DNA from: Pedobacter aquatilis
GTDB lineage: Bacteria; Bacteroidota; Bacteroidia; Sphingobacteriales; Sphingobacteriaceae
Length of the DNA stretch: 64,000 nt
NCBI RefSeq assembly: GCF_030409415.1
Contig: NZ_JAUFPW010000008.1
Location: 1 to 64,000 of the forward strand
Reading direction: 5' to 3'
In this document: one piece after another, positions 54,550 to 63,253 of the stretch
Layout: every line of letters begins with the position of its first letter
Numbering within the stretch: position 1 is the first letter of the stretch
Notes under the pieces: generated by a model
The model's input: only the letters and a program-made list of their open reading frames with translations
What the model was told of the DNA's origin: nothing
The model's database searches: none
Made by a program: the position numbers and the translations under genes

Positions 54550-55794
54550 ATGAGTAAAAATTTAAAAATAGGATTATTTGGATTCGGAGTTGTTGGGCAA
54601 GGCTTGTTGGATATTATCCAAAGTCAAAACCTAAACTTAGAGATTATAAAAATTGCAATAAAAGACCCAAAGAAAAAGCGTACGCTAAATAAAGATTTAT
54701 TTACAACCGATAAAAATGAAATTCTGAGCAATTCGGAAATTAATACGATTGTAGAGTTAATTAATGATGCCGATGCAGCTTATGAAATTGTTACTGCAGC
54801 AATAAAGAATGGCAAAAATGTAGTATCTGCGAATAAGAAAATGATTGCTACTCATTTAAAAGAGTTGGTTGATTTACAACAAGAGCATGGCACATCATTA
54901 CTTTATGAAGGTGCCGTTTGCGGAAGTATTCCAATTATCAGAAACCTTGAAGAATATTATGATAATGAACTTTTCCATGCGCTAAGCGGAATTTTCAATG
55001 GTTCTTCAAATTATATTTTATCAAAGATTTTTAATGAAAATCAGCGTTATGATGCTGCTTTAAAAGAAGCTCAAGATTTAGGTTTTGCCGAAACCGACCC
55101 AATTTTAGATGTTGGCGGTTACGACCCGAAATACAAATTAGCTATTGCAACTGCGCATGCTTATGGTTTATTTGTTAATCCGGATGCTATTTTAAACATT
55201 GGTATTCAAAATCTTTCGCATTATGATATTAAATATGCTCGTGAGAAGAATTTCAAAATTAAATTAGTACCAACGGCTAGAAAGGTAAATAAGAAAGATA
55301 TTGTTACTTACGTTTTGCCAAAATTAGTAGCTAAAGATGATTTCTTATACAATGTTGAAAATGAATACAATGCAGTAACCGTACAAGCGGCTTTCGCTGA
55401 TAAACAGTTTTTCTTTGGTAAAGGTGCAGGTGGCCATCCAACGGGCGCAGCTGTACTATCAGATATTGCTGCTTTACGCTACGATTATCGTTACGAGTAT
55501 AAAAAATATCACTCAGAAAACGGCGTAAAACATACAGAAGATATTTTACTGGAAGTTTATTTACGTTATGCGGATGAGGATCTTATCAGCCACTTAGCAT
55601 TTGATAACATTAGTGAGCGTTATGCAGCCAGCGAATATAAATATGTTATTGGCACTGTTAAATTAAATGCTTTGATTAAAAACCGCGATTTGCTTTTAGA
55701 TAAGGATGTTTTTATTGCTTACACAGGCAGGCAAATTTACAAACAAGAGCAAGTTACAGATAATGTTTTCGCTGAAGAACTAGCAGCGATTTAA
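54550..55794 (+). CDS. hom: Homoserine dehydrogenase
   Basis: A 414-residue stand-alone enzyme (no fused aspartokinase). NAD(P)-binding GLFGFGVVGQGLLDI (about 8-22), the catalytic block LYEGAVCGSIPIIRNLEEYY (about 118-137), LSGIFNGSSNYILSK (about 145) and GKGAGGHPTGAAVLSD (about 295). The last ~80 residues form a short regulatory-like tail. It supplies homoserine from aspartate semialdehyde for metX. It lies 148 bp after metX, so it may be co-transcribed under the riboswitch. Confidence 0.95.
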   Translation: MSKNLKIGLFGFGVVGQGLLDIIQSQNLNLEIIKIAIKDPKKKRTLNKDLFTTDKNEILSNSEINTIVELINDADAAYEIVTAAIKNGKNVVSANKKMIATHLKELVDLQQEHGTSLLYEGAVCGSIPIIRNLEEYYDNELFHALSGIFNGSSNYILSKIFNENQRYDAALKEAQDLGFAETDPILDVGGYDPKYKLAIATAHAYGLFVNPDAILNIGIQNLSHYDIKYAREKNFKIKLVPTARKVNKKDIVTYVLPKLVAKDDFLYNVENEYNAVTVQAAFADKQFFFGKGAGGHPTGAAVLSDIAALRYDYRYEYKKYHSENGVKHTEDILLEVYLRYADEDLISHLAFDNISERYAASEYKYVIGTVKLNALIKNRDLLLDKDVFIAYTGRQIYKQEQVTDNVFAEELAAI

Positions 55795-55840
55795 GATTTT
55801 TTTAAGGTTAATTTTTTTATTTGTTTTGTTGTTAAGCATA

Positions 55841-55864
55841 AAGGTCGGAGCGATTTCGACCTTT
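55841..55864. terminator. Terminator between hom and the lipoprotein gene
   Basis: AAGGTCG (55841-55847) pairs with CGACCTT (55857-55863), followed by TT and flanked by A on the other side; convergent genes on both sides. Confidence 0.65.
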
Positions 55865-55868
55865 TGCA

Positions 55869-56312
55869 TTATGGCTTGGTTTTAATATATCTTTCTACAA
55901 TTACCCTATCAATTCCCTCTTTTTCTACCTGCTCCACTCCTGTTTGGATGAGTGTATCGCCATGCAAAATTATCTTAAAATCAAAAGTTTTACCTTCCCA
56001 GTTTTTGTTACCATAATATTCCAGGTGTTCTACATAAGCATCATTATTTAATGTATAACTTCCACCACCAGCATCAAAACCTAAAGTATCAGCCTTATTT
56101 AAACTATGTTTTAGAAATGCAAAATGAGTATCGTTAATGATTTTTATCATTTCAAAATCCATAGGATACTCGCTAGTTTTACCAGTTTTTTTATCGGTTA
56201 TACTTCCTGAAATCAATTTCCAGGTACCTTGAATAGCTAGCGTTTTTGAAGATTCACTCTTACAAGAAAAAAGCAAGCAAGCTGCGATTAAAACTAAGAA
56301 TTTCGATTTCAT
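55869..56312 (-). CDS. Lipocalin-like lipoprotein
   Basis: A 147-residue lipoprotein: signal MKSKFLVLIAACLLFSCKSE with lipobox Cys about 17. The mature part starts IQGTWKLISGSITDKKTG, the 'GTW.L.SG' opening of Bacteroidota lipocalin-like (DUF-type) proteins, followed by beta-strand-rich sequence. Ligand unknown. It is 15 bp after the queuosine-precursor transporter gene on the same strand, so likely co-transcribed. Confidence 0.82.
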   Translation of the reverse strand: MKSKFLVLIAACLLFSCKSESSKTLAIQGTWKLISGSITDKKTGKTSEYPMDFEMIKIINDTHFAFLKHSLNKADTLGFDAGGGSYTLNNDAYVEHLEYYGNKNWEGKTFDFKIILHGDTLIQTGVEQVEKEGIDRVIVERYIKTKP

Positions 56313-56327
56313 ATTTAAAGTTTTTAA

Positions 56328-57098
56328 TTATCCTCTGCCAGCCATATCAATTAATTTCTTAGCTAAATTATTGCCTAAATAGCCATCAATTATTGCATGT
56401 ACAATGTACAAAATTGGAGTCATTAAAATGGCGACAATAAATTTGTAGGTATAGTTTACCAAACCAATTGCAGCAACCATTTCCCAACTGTAACTATACT
56501 GCGGATTTAAGTAAAACGCAATAAAAATCACTACGAAACTATCTATTAGCTGAGAAACTAAAGTAGAGCCAGTTGCTCTTAACCAAAGTGCCTTATCACC
56601 AGTTATTCTTTTTATCCTGTGAAAAATTAAAACATCTGCCAGCTGGCCAACAATAAAGGCCACAATTGAACCAACAATAATCCACATACCTTGACCAAAT
56701 ATCCCTGCAAAAGCATTATTCATGTTTAAATCTTCGCCATTAATTTTTTGATGCACCCAAAAATCGGCTGCACTTAAATGCATTGAACCCCAAACTACAA
56801 TAAAGGCGAAAGCAATTAAAATTGAAGTTAGAATTGACAAAAACCTAACCTGTTTCACTCCAAAATATTCGTTTATTATATCGGTCATGATAAAAATTAT
56901 TGGCCAGGTTAACACTCCGGCCGACATTACAAAAGATAGATTCGGAACGCCAAATAAATTAATATCGAACTTTTTTAAACCCAGCGTTTCTTCAACACTG
57001 AATAATTTTACGCCAATAAATTCTGATAAGATTGCATTTGCCACAAAAAAACTTCCAAGGATGAGAAGTAAACGGCTTTCTTTAGTTTTAAAAGTCAT
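56328..57098 (-). CDS. Queuosine-precursor transporter (VUT/YhhQ family)
   Basis: A 256-residue membrane protein with six or seven helices. The DUF165/YhhQ features are present: FVMSAGVLTWPIIFIMTDIINEYFGVKQVR (about 57-86, read in two parts) with the conserved TDIINE, and STLVSQLIDSFVVIFIAF (about 192). The family imports 7-cyano-7-deazaguanine-type queuosine precursors. Divergent from the MFS gene. Confidence 0.9.
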   Translation of the reverse strand: MTFKTKESRLLLILGSFFVANAILSEFIGVKLFSVEETLGLKKFDINLFGVPNLSFVMSAGVLTWPIIFIMTDIINEYFGVKQVRFLSILTSILIAFAFIVVWGSMHLSAADFWVHQKINGEDLNMNNAFAGIFGQGMWIIVGSIVAFIVGQLADVLIFHRIKRITGDKALWLRATGSTLVSQLIDSFVVIFIAFYLNPQYSYSWEMVAAIGLVNYTYKFIVAILMTPILYIVHAIIDGYLGNNLAKKLIDMAGRG

Positions 57099-57247
57099 AG
57101 CCTATAAATCTAAAAATAAATCGAATCAGATTTATATGGTGATGTGTTAAAATTTTAAAACAATTACTTTTTACAATCTGTCGATAATAAAAATAGGTTA
57201 AGAAAGATAATCTCCCAATCTTTGCCGCCAGTAAAAAACTAACGAAC

Positions 57248-58474
57248 ATGGCTCAGAAAAAACACTTTTTCCTTATATTAATATTGGGTTCTTTAGCGGC
57301 TTTAGGCCCATTTTCTATTGATATGTATTTACCAGGCTTTGTTGATATTGCCCAGGATTTAAAAAGCACAGAATCTACGGTTGCATTATCACTATCAAGT
57401 TTTTTCATAGGCATTTCTGCTGGTCAGCTTTTATATGGCCCACTACTTGATAAATACGGACGTAAAAAACCGCTATACTTCGGTTTGGCGCTTTACATTT
57501 TATCATCGTTTTTATGTTTGGCCGTTACCGATGTAAATCAGCTTATTATCCTTCGTTTTGTACAAGCAATTGGTAGCTGTGCTACGGCAGTTGCTTCTGT
57601 AGCCATGGTTCGAGATTTATTTACCGTTGAAGAAAGCCCAAAAGTTTTTGCTTCACTAATGCTGGTAATTGCAGTTTCGCCTATGCTTGCGCCAACGGCG
57701 GGAGGCTATTTAATTGCAGCCTTAGGCTGGAAATATGTTTTTGTGTTTTTAGGCTTAATGGCAATTTTAATCCTTTTGGCTACCATATTTAAATTACCAG
57801 AAAGCTACAGGCCAGATCCAAATTATTCTTTAAAACCGAAACCAATAATAAACAGTTTCTTAACCGTTTTAAGAGAGCCACAGTTTACAACCTATGCATT
57901 AATCAGCTCAATTACCTTCTCCGGTTTATTTGCTTATGTATCGGCATCGCCAACAGTTTTTATGAAGTTGTATGATGTTAGCAAAACAGGTTACGGATGG
58001 ATTTTCGCATTATTATCTGTAGCTTTTATTGGCTCAAGCCAGTTAAATAGTTTAATATTAAAATGGTTTAGTAGTAAAAAAATTGTAAGTTATGCATTGC
58101 TGGCTCAATGCGCCTTCAGTTTAATTTTTCTTGCCTTTGCATTAAACGATTGGTTAAATCTATACTCAACCATCGGTTTTATTGCGCTATTCCTTTCATG
58201 CTTAGGATTTATCAACCCAAATGCAGCAGCGTTATCTTTAGCGCCATTCACAAAGAATGCAGGCAGTGCATCTGCCTTAATGGGGGCTTTGCAAATGGGT
58301 TTAGGCGCATTGGCTTCAGTTATGGTTAGTTTATTTAGCGAACATTCTGTTGTACCAATGCCGTTTGTTATGACGGTTGCTGCATTTGTAGCATTATTTT
58401 GTCTTTTAATTGGTATAAGATTTATCAAAAACGAAGTTAAAGCATCAGCAGATACAGCCGTTATTGGACATTAA
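57248..58474 (+). CDS. Bcr/CflA-family multidrug efflux MFS transporter
   Basis: A 408-residue, 12-helix major facilitator protein. SIDMYLPGF (about 24-32) in helix 1, GQLLYGPLLDKYGRKKPLYFG (about 60-80, motif A, read in two parts) and the drug-resistance motif C-like region MLAPTAGGYLIAALGWKYVF (about 143-162) mark the Bcr/CflA (DHA1) drug:proton antiporters. Substrate not predictable. It stands alone. Confidence 0.92.
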   Translation: MAQKKHFFLILILGSLAALGPFSIDMYLPGFVDIAQDLKSTESTVALSLSSFFIGISAGQLLYGPLLDKYGRKKPLYFGLALYILSSFLCLAVTDVNQLIILRFVQAIGSCATAVASVAMVRDLFTVEESPKVFASLMLVIAVSPMLAPTAGGYLIAALGWKYVFVFLGLMAILILLATIFKLPESYRPDPNYSLKPKPIINSFLTVLREPQFTTYALISSITFSGLFAYVSASPTVFMKLYDVSKTGYGWIFALLSVAFIGSSQLNSLILKWFSSKKIVSYALLAQCAFSLIFLAFALNDWLNLYSTIGFIALFLSCLGFINPNAAALSLAPFTKNAGSASALMGALQMGLGALASVMVSLFSEHSVVPMPFVMTVAAFVALFCLLIGIRFIKNEVKASADTAVIGH

Positions 58475-58516
58475 TTCGATTTTATGCCAGCTACCTAAGA
58501 TACAAACATAACTTGA

Positions 58517-60943
58517 TTAAGACTTATTCTTCAACTTCACAATCAATTTTAAATTAAATTGTCTGCCTGTTAAATAATTTGGAATCGCGTATTGAACGTT
58601 TTCTACATCCTTGAGCCATAAGTAGGAAACTGTATTATCAATATTGAGCATGTTAAATACCTCAAAAAATAGAATTACAGCATTGAAATTTTTATCTAAA
58701 AACTTTGGTTTATGTGAGGCTGCATCATCCAAAAAATCTTTTGAAAAACCGATATCCACACGCTTGTAAGACGAAACATAAAACTTATCTAAATATCTCG
58801 GCGTTTGCGACGGTCCAATTGGAAGTCTGGAGCCATAAAGCATATTTAAATGCACTTTATAAGTTGGACTATTTAGTAATTTATCCTGAAAGAAAACCGA
58901 AAGATTTAATCTTTGATTGGTTGGCCTTTTTAGATACCCAGGATAAACTGTTGTACCATTTTGCACATAGCTATCACCAATAATATCTTCGTTAGCATGC
59001 ATAACCGACATACGGAAATAAGAAACCAAATCTTTCACAAATTCACCACCAACGCTAAAATCGGCACCATAGGCGTACCCTCTGGAAACTTCACTGGCTA
59101 AGTATTTAATCCTCAAATTATCAATTTTGTAAGGGATTAATCTATCCGAATATTTGAAATAGGCTTCAGAAGTAAATTTTAAGCGAGTTCCAAATGCATC
59201 AAAAGCGTAATCATAACCAATAGAAGTGTTGTATGAACTTTGAGCCTTCTGATTAATATTCAACTTTCCAGTAAAATCACGGATGGTTCGGTAAGATGGT
59301 GGTTGCTTATAAACTCCAGCGGTAAACCTTAAAATTTTATTATTTGTATTCGGTCTGTAGGCAATTAACATTCTCGGACTAATCAACAGTTGCCTACTTA
59401 AAGAACTATAAGTTGCACGAGCGCCTAGCTGAAGTTCCGCATAATTTGAAAGCGAGTAACTATCCTGAATGTAAGCACTGTAATTTTTTATATCGATGTT
59501 ATTTTCTACGTTAATAACATTTTGCAACACAATGTTTTTCCCATTATTTGGAAGAATAAAACCTGCAGAATCTGTATAATTATATTCATTTAATCGGTCG
59601 TTATATTTAGCTTTATCAAATTTTAATCCCCAAGAAAAAACATGGTTGTCAAAATTTTGGTCAACCTTAATTTCTGATGTAAAAATCTGTGTATTCAAAC
59701 TATTTCTGCCATAGTTGTAATAACTGCCAATACCTTTATTTTTTGTAATAGGACCAAAATTCTGAATTGGAAAACTGGTATCAACTTCATCGAAAACGTA
59801 ACTTCCATCAATATCAAAACGCTCCCGCTCTATTGTATTAAAATAACTATTGATAAATTTTACTACGAGATTTGGTTTTGGTGAATAAGATGCTGTTACC
59901 GCAGTACCCAAAGTTTGATAGTCATCAATCTCTTGACCCATGTAATCAACATTTAACCTTAAGGTTGTATTCAATGTACCAAACTGTGTTTCTCTATTGG
60001 TGGGTATTAATTTAAACTGACCCAAATTCAGGTTTCCTAAAAAGCTAACATTAAATTTTGGAGAAAAATCATATTGGTACAAAAGCTGAACATCACCAAA
60101 ATTGGGACTATAACTCCCCTTTTCATCCTGTTTAATCAAAACATTGGCATTATTTTTATAACGCAAACCTGCAAGTAAAAAACTCCTTCTAAAAATCCGC
60201 TTTGCGGAAATTGAAGTATTTAAAAGACTTGTACTTAAAATGGTTTGATTGCTATCTGGTTTATCATATTTAATATCTAAAACAGAAGATAGTTTATCGC
60301 CATATTTAGCCTCAAAACCACCAGCTGAGAATTTGGCTTTAGTTACTAAATCAGCATTTATAAAACTTAATCCTTCCTGCTGTCCGTTACGGATTAAAAC
60401 AGGTCGGTTAATTTCCACATCGTTAATATAAATCAAATTTTCGTCAAAATTACCGCCTCTTACGCTATATTGTGCACTTAATTCATTATTAGTTGATACA
60501 CCCGGTAGCATTTTAAACATAGTTTCAAAGTTCCCTGAAGCCAAGGGCATTGAAGCTACATCCCCAATATTAATGGTTGTTGTATTACTCAGCTGATTTT
60601 GCTTATCTGTAATATTAATTTGTTCCAGCTCGTTAATATTCGGAACTAAATTTACTTGCTGTGTTATCCTTGCACCAGAATGCTCATTAAATTTTAATGT
60701 TTGCGGCTGATAACCGAGAAGTGAATATTTAATACTAAAAGTTCGCGATTTTGAATAAATGGTGTAAACGCCAAACTCATCAGTTACGGTACTTTGCGCT
60801 TGACCTAAGACGATAACCGTTACCTGAGATAGTGGTAACTTTTCATTATTATAAACAATTCCAGAAATCCTGACCAGAGGTTGAGCAACGGCAAAACTGC
60901 CACTCGCCATCAATAGAAAAAGGATTAGCCGAAATTTGAGCAT
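58517..60943 (-). CDS. TonB-dependent receptor with carboxypeptidase-like N-terminal domain
   Basis: An 808-residue outer-membrane receptor with signal peptide (about 1-20, AVAQ), a carboxypeptidase D regulatory-like domain (VRISGIVYNNEKLPLSQVTV, about 24-100), a plug (FKMLPGVSTNN, SVRGGNFDENLIYINDVEI) and a 22-strand-type barrel. It has no linked SusD, so it is not a typical polysaccharide-utilisation SusC, and no TonB-box substrate hint. The end, NLKLIVKLKNKS, lacks the usual terminal aromatic residue: the last Phe is 11 residues earlier (RQFNLK). Confidence 0.9.
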   Translation of the reverse strand: MLKFRLILFLLMASGSFAVAQPLVRISGIVYNNEKLPLSQVTVIVLGQAQSTVTDEFGVYTIYSKSRTFSIKYSLLGYQPQTLKFNEHSGARITQQVNLVPNINELEQINITDKQNQLSNTTTINIGDVASMPLASGNFETMFKMLPGVSTNNELSAQYSVRGGNFDENLIYINDVEINRPVLIRNGQQEGLSFINADLVTKAKFSAGGFEAKYGDKLSSVLDIKYDKPDSNQTILSTSLLNTSISAKRIFRRSFLLAGLRYKNNANVLIKQDEKGSYSPNFGDVQLLYQYDFSPKFNVSFLGNLNLGQFKLIPTNRETQFGTLNTTLRLNVDYMGQEIDDYQTLGTAVTASYSPKPNLVVKFINSYFNTIERERFDIDGSYVFDEVDTSFPIQNFGPITKNKGIGSYYNYGRNSLNTQIFTSEIKVDQNFDNHVFSWGLKFDKAKYNDRLNEYNYTDSAGFILPNNGKNIVLQNVINVENNIDIKNYSAYIQDSYSLSNYAELQLGARATYSSLSRQLLISPRMLIAYRPNTNNKILRFTAGVYKQPPSYRTIRDFTGKLNINQKAQSSYNTSIGYDYAFDAFGTRLKFTSEAYFKYSDRLIPYKIDNLRIKYLASEVSRGYAYGADFSVGGEFVKDLVSYFRMSVMHANEDIIGDSYVQNGTTVYPGYLKRPTNQRLNLSVFFQDKLLNSPTYKVHLNMLYGSRLPIGPSQTPRYLDKFYVSSYKRVDIGFSKDFLDDAASHKPKFLDKNFNAVILFFEVFNMLNIDNTVSYLWLKDVENVQYAIPNYLTGRQFNLKLIVKLKNKS

Positions 60944-61007
60944 TAGGTTAGTATCAAGATAAAAGTATCAGGTATCAAGAAACCCTCACAATTAAACAAT
61001 TCTACAA

Positions 61008-61679
61008 TTAAACATTTAAACTATTTATTGTCATGCTTTTCATTTTAGAAATGGTTTCCGTTGGATTTTCTGAAGCAAAAACTGCATTACCTGCTACGAA
61101 CGATGTTGCACCTGCTGAAACCAATGTACCAATATTTTGCAAGCCTACTCCTCCATCAACCTGGATAATTAAATCTTCATTCACACCTTGAATCAGGCGT
61201 TTCAAATCCTGAATTTTTTTATAAGTATTATGGATAAAAGCTTGTCCGCCAAAGCCAGGATTTACCGACATGATTAACACCAAATCTAAATCCGCAATTA
61301 CATCTTGCAACATAATAACAGGTGTATGCGGATTCAAAGCTACTCCAGCTTTACAATCAGAAGCTTTTATCAATTGAATTGTTCTATGTAAATGAGTACA
61401 AGCCTCGTAATGAACGGTTATCCTATCAGCACCGGCTTTGGCAAATTCTTCTATGTATTTATCTGGCTCAACTATCATTAAATGAACATCCAAATCTTTT
61501 TTTGCATGTTTCTTAACGGCAGCCATAACAGGGAACCCAAAAGAAATATTGGGCACAAAAACGCCGTCCATTACATCAACATGAAACCAATCGGCCTCAC
61601 TTTGATTAATCATTTCAATATCACGTTGTAGATTGCCAAAATCGGCAGCAAGTATGGATGGAGCTATTATGTGTTTCAT
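61008..61679 (-). CDS. rpe: Ribulose-phosphate 3-epimerase
   Basis: A 223-residue TIM-barrel enzyme of the pentose phosphate pathway, interconverting ribulose-5-phosphate and xylulose-5-phosphate. Motifs: IAPSILAADFGNLQRD (1-20 region), WFHVDVMDGVFVPNISFG (metal His/Asp about 33-36), DVHLMIVEP, LIMSVNPGFGGQAF (about 140) and IQVDGGVGLQNI (catalytic Asp about 175). It lies 64 bp before the TonB receptor gene. Confidence 0.97.
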   Translation of the reverse strand: MKHIIAPSILAADFGNLQRDIEMINQSEADWFHVDVMDGVFVPNISFGFPVMAAVKKHAKKDLDVHLMIVEPDKYIEEFAKAGADRITVHYEACTHLHRTIQLIKASDCKAGVALNPHTPVIMLQDVIADLDLVLIMSVNPGFGGQAFIHNTYKKIQDLKRLIQGVNEDLIIQVDGGVGLQNIGTLVSAGATSFVAGNAVFASENPTETISKMKSMTINSLNV

Positions 61680-61687
61680 TTTTTTTT

Positions 61688-61770
61688 GTTAACGTCATTG
61701 CGAGGCACGAAGCAATCTTAATGCATTAGTAAACTAGATTGTTTCGTAATTTGCAATAACGACGAGTTTA
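61688..61770. repeat. Imperfect palindrome of the 'GTCATTGCGAGGCACGAAGC' family
   Basis: GTCATTGCGAGGCACGAAGC at 61695-61714, with AATCT following, pairs imperfectly with AGATTGTTTCGTAATTTGCA (61736-61755) and the following ATAACGAC. It shares CGAAGCAATCT with the hairpin at 155-184 and the GTCAT..GAGG.ACGAAGC pattern with 16771-16796. Confidence 0.7.
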
Positions 61771-61830
61771 TACAATTTTACGAATACGGCAAGTTACAAA
61801 ATCATTGTTAAACAAAATAGCCATCAACAA

Positions 61831-61857
61831 AAAACCCTCTCAGTAAACTGAAAGGGT
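61831..61857 (-). terminator. Terminator of the 193-residue secreted protein gene
   Basis: Stem 61834-61844 with 61847-61857 (ACCCTCTCAGT / ACTGAAAGGGT, one mismatch), followed on the minus strand by TTTTTT. Its stem is nearly the same as that of the pnp terminator at 63181-63206. Confidence 0.8.
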
Positions 61858-61879
61858 CAAAATTTTATTTCAATTTAAT

Positions 61880-62461
61880 TTAGAGGGCTTGTCCATCTCT
61901 TGTAATCTCTACAAATTTCTCAATTCTGTCGGTGTAGTTATTAGTATAGTTTTGATACTCATAATAATCTGTTCGTCCACCGTAATTATTATAGCCACTA
62001 CCGCGGTAAACTGGTGTTTTACCAGACTTTGTGTAGCTCGCAATAGATTGAAGAAAATACTTACCAGGCTTCATTTTACTAAATTTAAATCTTCCGTACT
62101 CATCAGTTTGAACGGTAATGCGCCAATGAAAAGCTTCTTCAGACATATAAACACTCGTTTTTTTGTTCTCTTCTTTCTTCCTTAATTTATACCATTCTTC
62201 AAAATAGCTTGTTACTGGAAACAAAGTTACCTGAACGTTTGCTGCTTTAATTTTAGGTGATAAAGGTGCTCGATAACCAAGAGCTGTTTTTGGTCCTGTA
62301 ACAGCGACTCCTTCAATACTCGACATCCCCAGAGCCAACATACTCTTAGCTTGTAGCGAGTCAAAAGGAACTTGTGGATAATATACCACCTTTTGTGCAT
62401 TTGTTCTAAAAACAGTCGATGTGAAAACTAGGGATAGCATAATGATTTGTAGTTTTTTCAT
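61880..62461 (-). CDS. Secreted protein with a carboxypeptidase-like segment, unknown function
   Basis: A 193-residue exported protein (signal about 1-22, TNAQ). The middle, WRITVQTDEYGRFKFSKMKPGKYFLQSI (about 112-140, read in two parts), is the 'T.d.G.f.f..l.pG.Y.l' strand pattern of carboxypeptidase D regulatory-like domains. It is followed by a Tyr/Gly/Asn-rich stretch (YRGSGYNNYGGRTDYYEYQ). No enzyme residues seen. Monocistronic between terminator and divergent YwqK-like gene. Confidence 0.75.
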   Translation of the reverse strand: MKKLQIIMLSLVFTSTVFRTNAQKVVYYPQVPFDSLQAKSMLALGMSSIEGVAVTGPKTALGYRAPLSPKIKAANVQVTLFPVTSYFEEWYKLRKKEENKKTSVYMSEEAFHWRITVQTDEYGRFKFSKMKPGKYFLQSIASYTKSGKTPVYRGSGYNNYGGRTDYYEYQNYTNNYTDRIEKFVEITRDGQAL

Positions 62462-62544
62462 AAGTTTACATATAGAATTTGTTTTTTATAAATGTAATTA
62501 TAATATTACATTCTTAAATTATTTAGGAATAAATCATATCAAGC

Positions 62545-63165
62545 ATGAAAATATATTTAACAATAATTATTTCAATTTGTACTTTCAATCTTGTCTTTGC
62601 TCAAAAAGAAAAGCCGTGCGGCATGAAGGATGGGCTGCAAGAGGGAACTTGCAAACAATTTTATGCCAATGGAAAAATCAGCTCAGTCGAAAATTGGAAA
62701 AAAGGTAAAAGAGAAGGAATTGCCAATTATTATTACGAAAATGGGCAATTAAAAGTAACAGTCAACTTCACGAAAGATAAACGAAGTGGCGAATGGAAAT
62801 ATTTTTTTGACAATGGAATCTTAGAGGCAGATGAATTTTACGTTTACCGGGATTTTGCAGAATTAAAAGAAGGTATTTTTAAAAAATTTTTCAAGGATGG
62901 GAAGCTTAATGAAATCTATGCTTACGTAGATGATAAGCTAGAAGGAAATTACACATTATATTTCAACAACGGCAACATATCACAAAGAGGTACTTATCGA
63001 AACGATAAACAAGATGGGAACTGGAAGAGCTTTTTTGAAAGCGGAAAACCAAAGTGCGAATCTACTTATGTAAATGGTAAAAAAGAGGGAACCAGGATTT
63101 GTATTGATGAAAAGGGTAAAATTATCAGTGAAGAAATCTACAAAAATGGCATTAAAATAAAATAA
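62545..63165 (+). CDS. YwqK/MORN-repeat protein, secreted
   Basis: A 206-residue protein with a signal peptide (about 1-19, VFAQ) and about seven tandem ~22-residue repeats of the 'G.w..yy.nG.l....y..gk+.G' type, for example YYYENGQLKVTVNFTKDKRS, YFNNGNISQRGTYRNDKQDG and FFESGKPKCESTYVNGKKEG. These MORN-like repeats occur in Bacteroidota 'toxin-antitoxin YwqK' annotated proteins; a toxin-antitoxin role is not supported here. A Cys pair (PCGMKDG, TCKQ) sits near the mature start. Confidence 0.85.
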   Translation: MKIYLTIIISICTFNLVFAQKEKPCGMKDGLQEGTCKQFYANGKISSVENWKKGKREGIANYYYENGQLKVTVNFTKDKRSGEWKYFFDNGILEADEFYVYRDFAELKEGIFKKFFKDGKLNEIYAYVDDKLEGNYTLYFNNGNISQRGTYRNDKQDGNWKSFFESGKPKCESTYVNGKKEGTRICIDEKGKIISEEIYKNGIKIK

Positions 63166-63180
63166 AGAATGCAGAAAAAA

Positions 63181-63206
63181 ACCCTTTCAGTAAAAACTGA
63201 AAGGGT
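63181..63206. terminator. Terminator shared by pnp and the YwqK-like gene
   Basis: Perfect 11-bp stem ACCCTTTCAGT (63181-63191) / ACTGAAAGGGT (63196-63206), preceded by A-run (T-run on the minus strand) and followed by TTT, so it can serve both convergent genes, mainly pnp. Confidence 0.85.
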
Positions 63207-63253
63207 TTGCAATAATATCTTCTGTCTTCGGAATCCCGACTCCAGACACATAC

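Noticed and set aside
62545..63165. Toxin-antitoxin system based on the YwqK-type name
   Set aside because: The protein is exported, made only of MORN-like repeats, and has no partner gene; the neighbours are pnp and an unrelated secreted protein.
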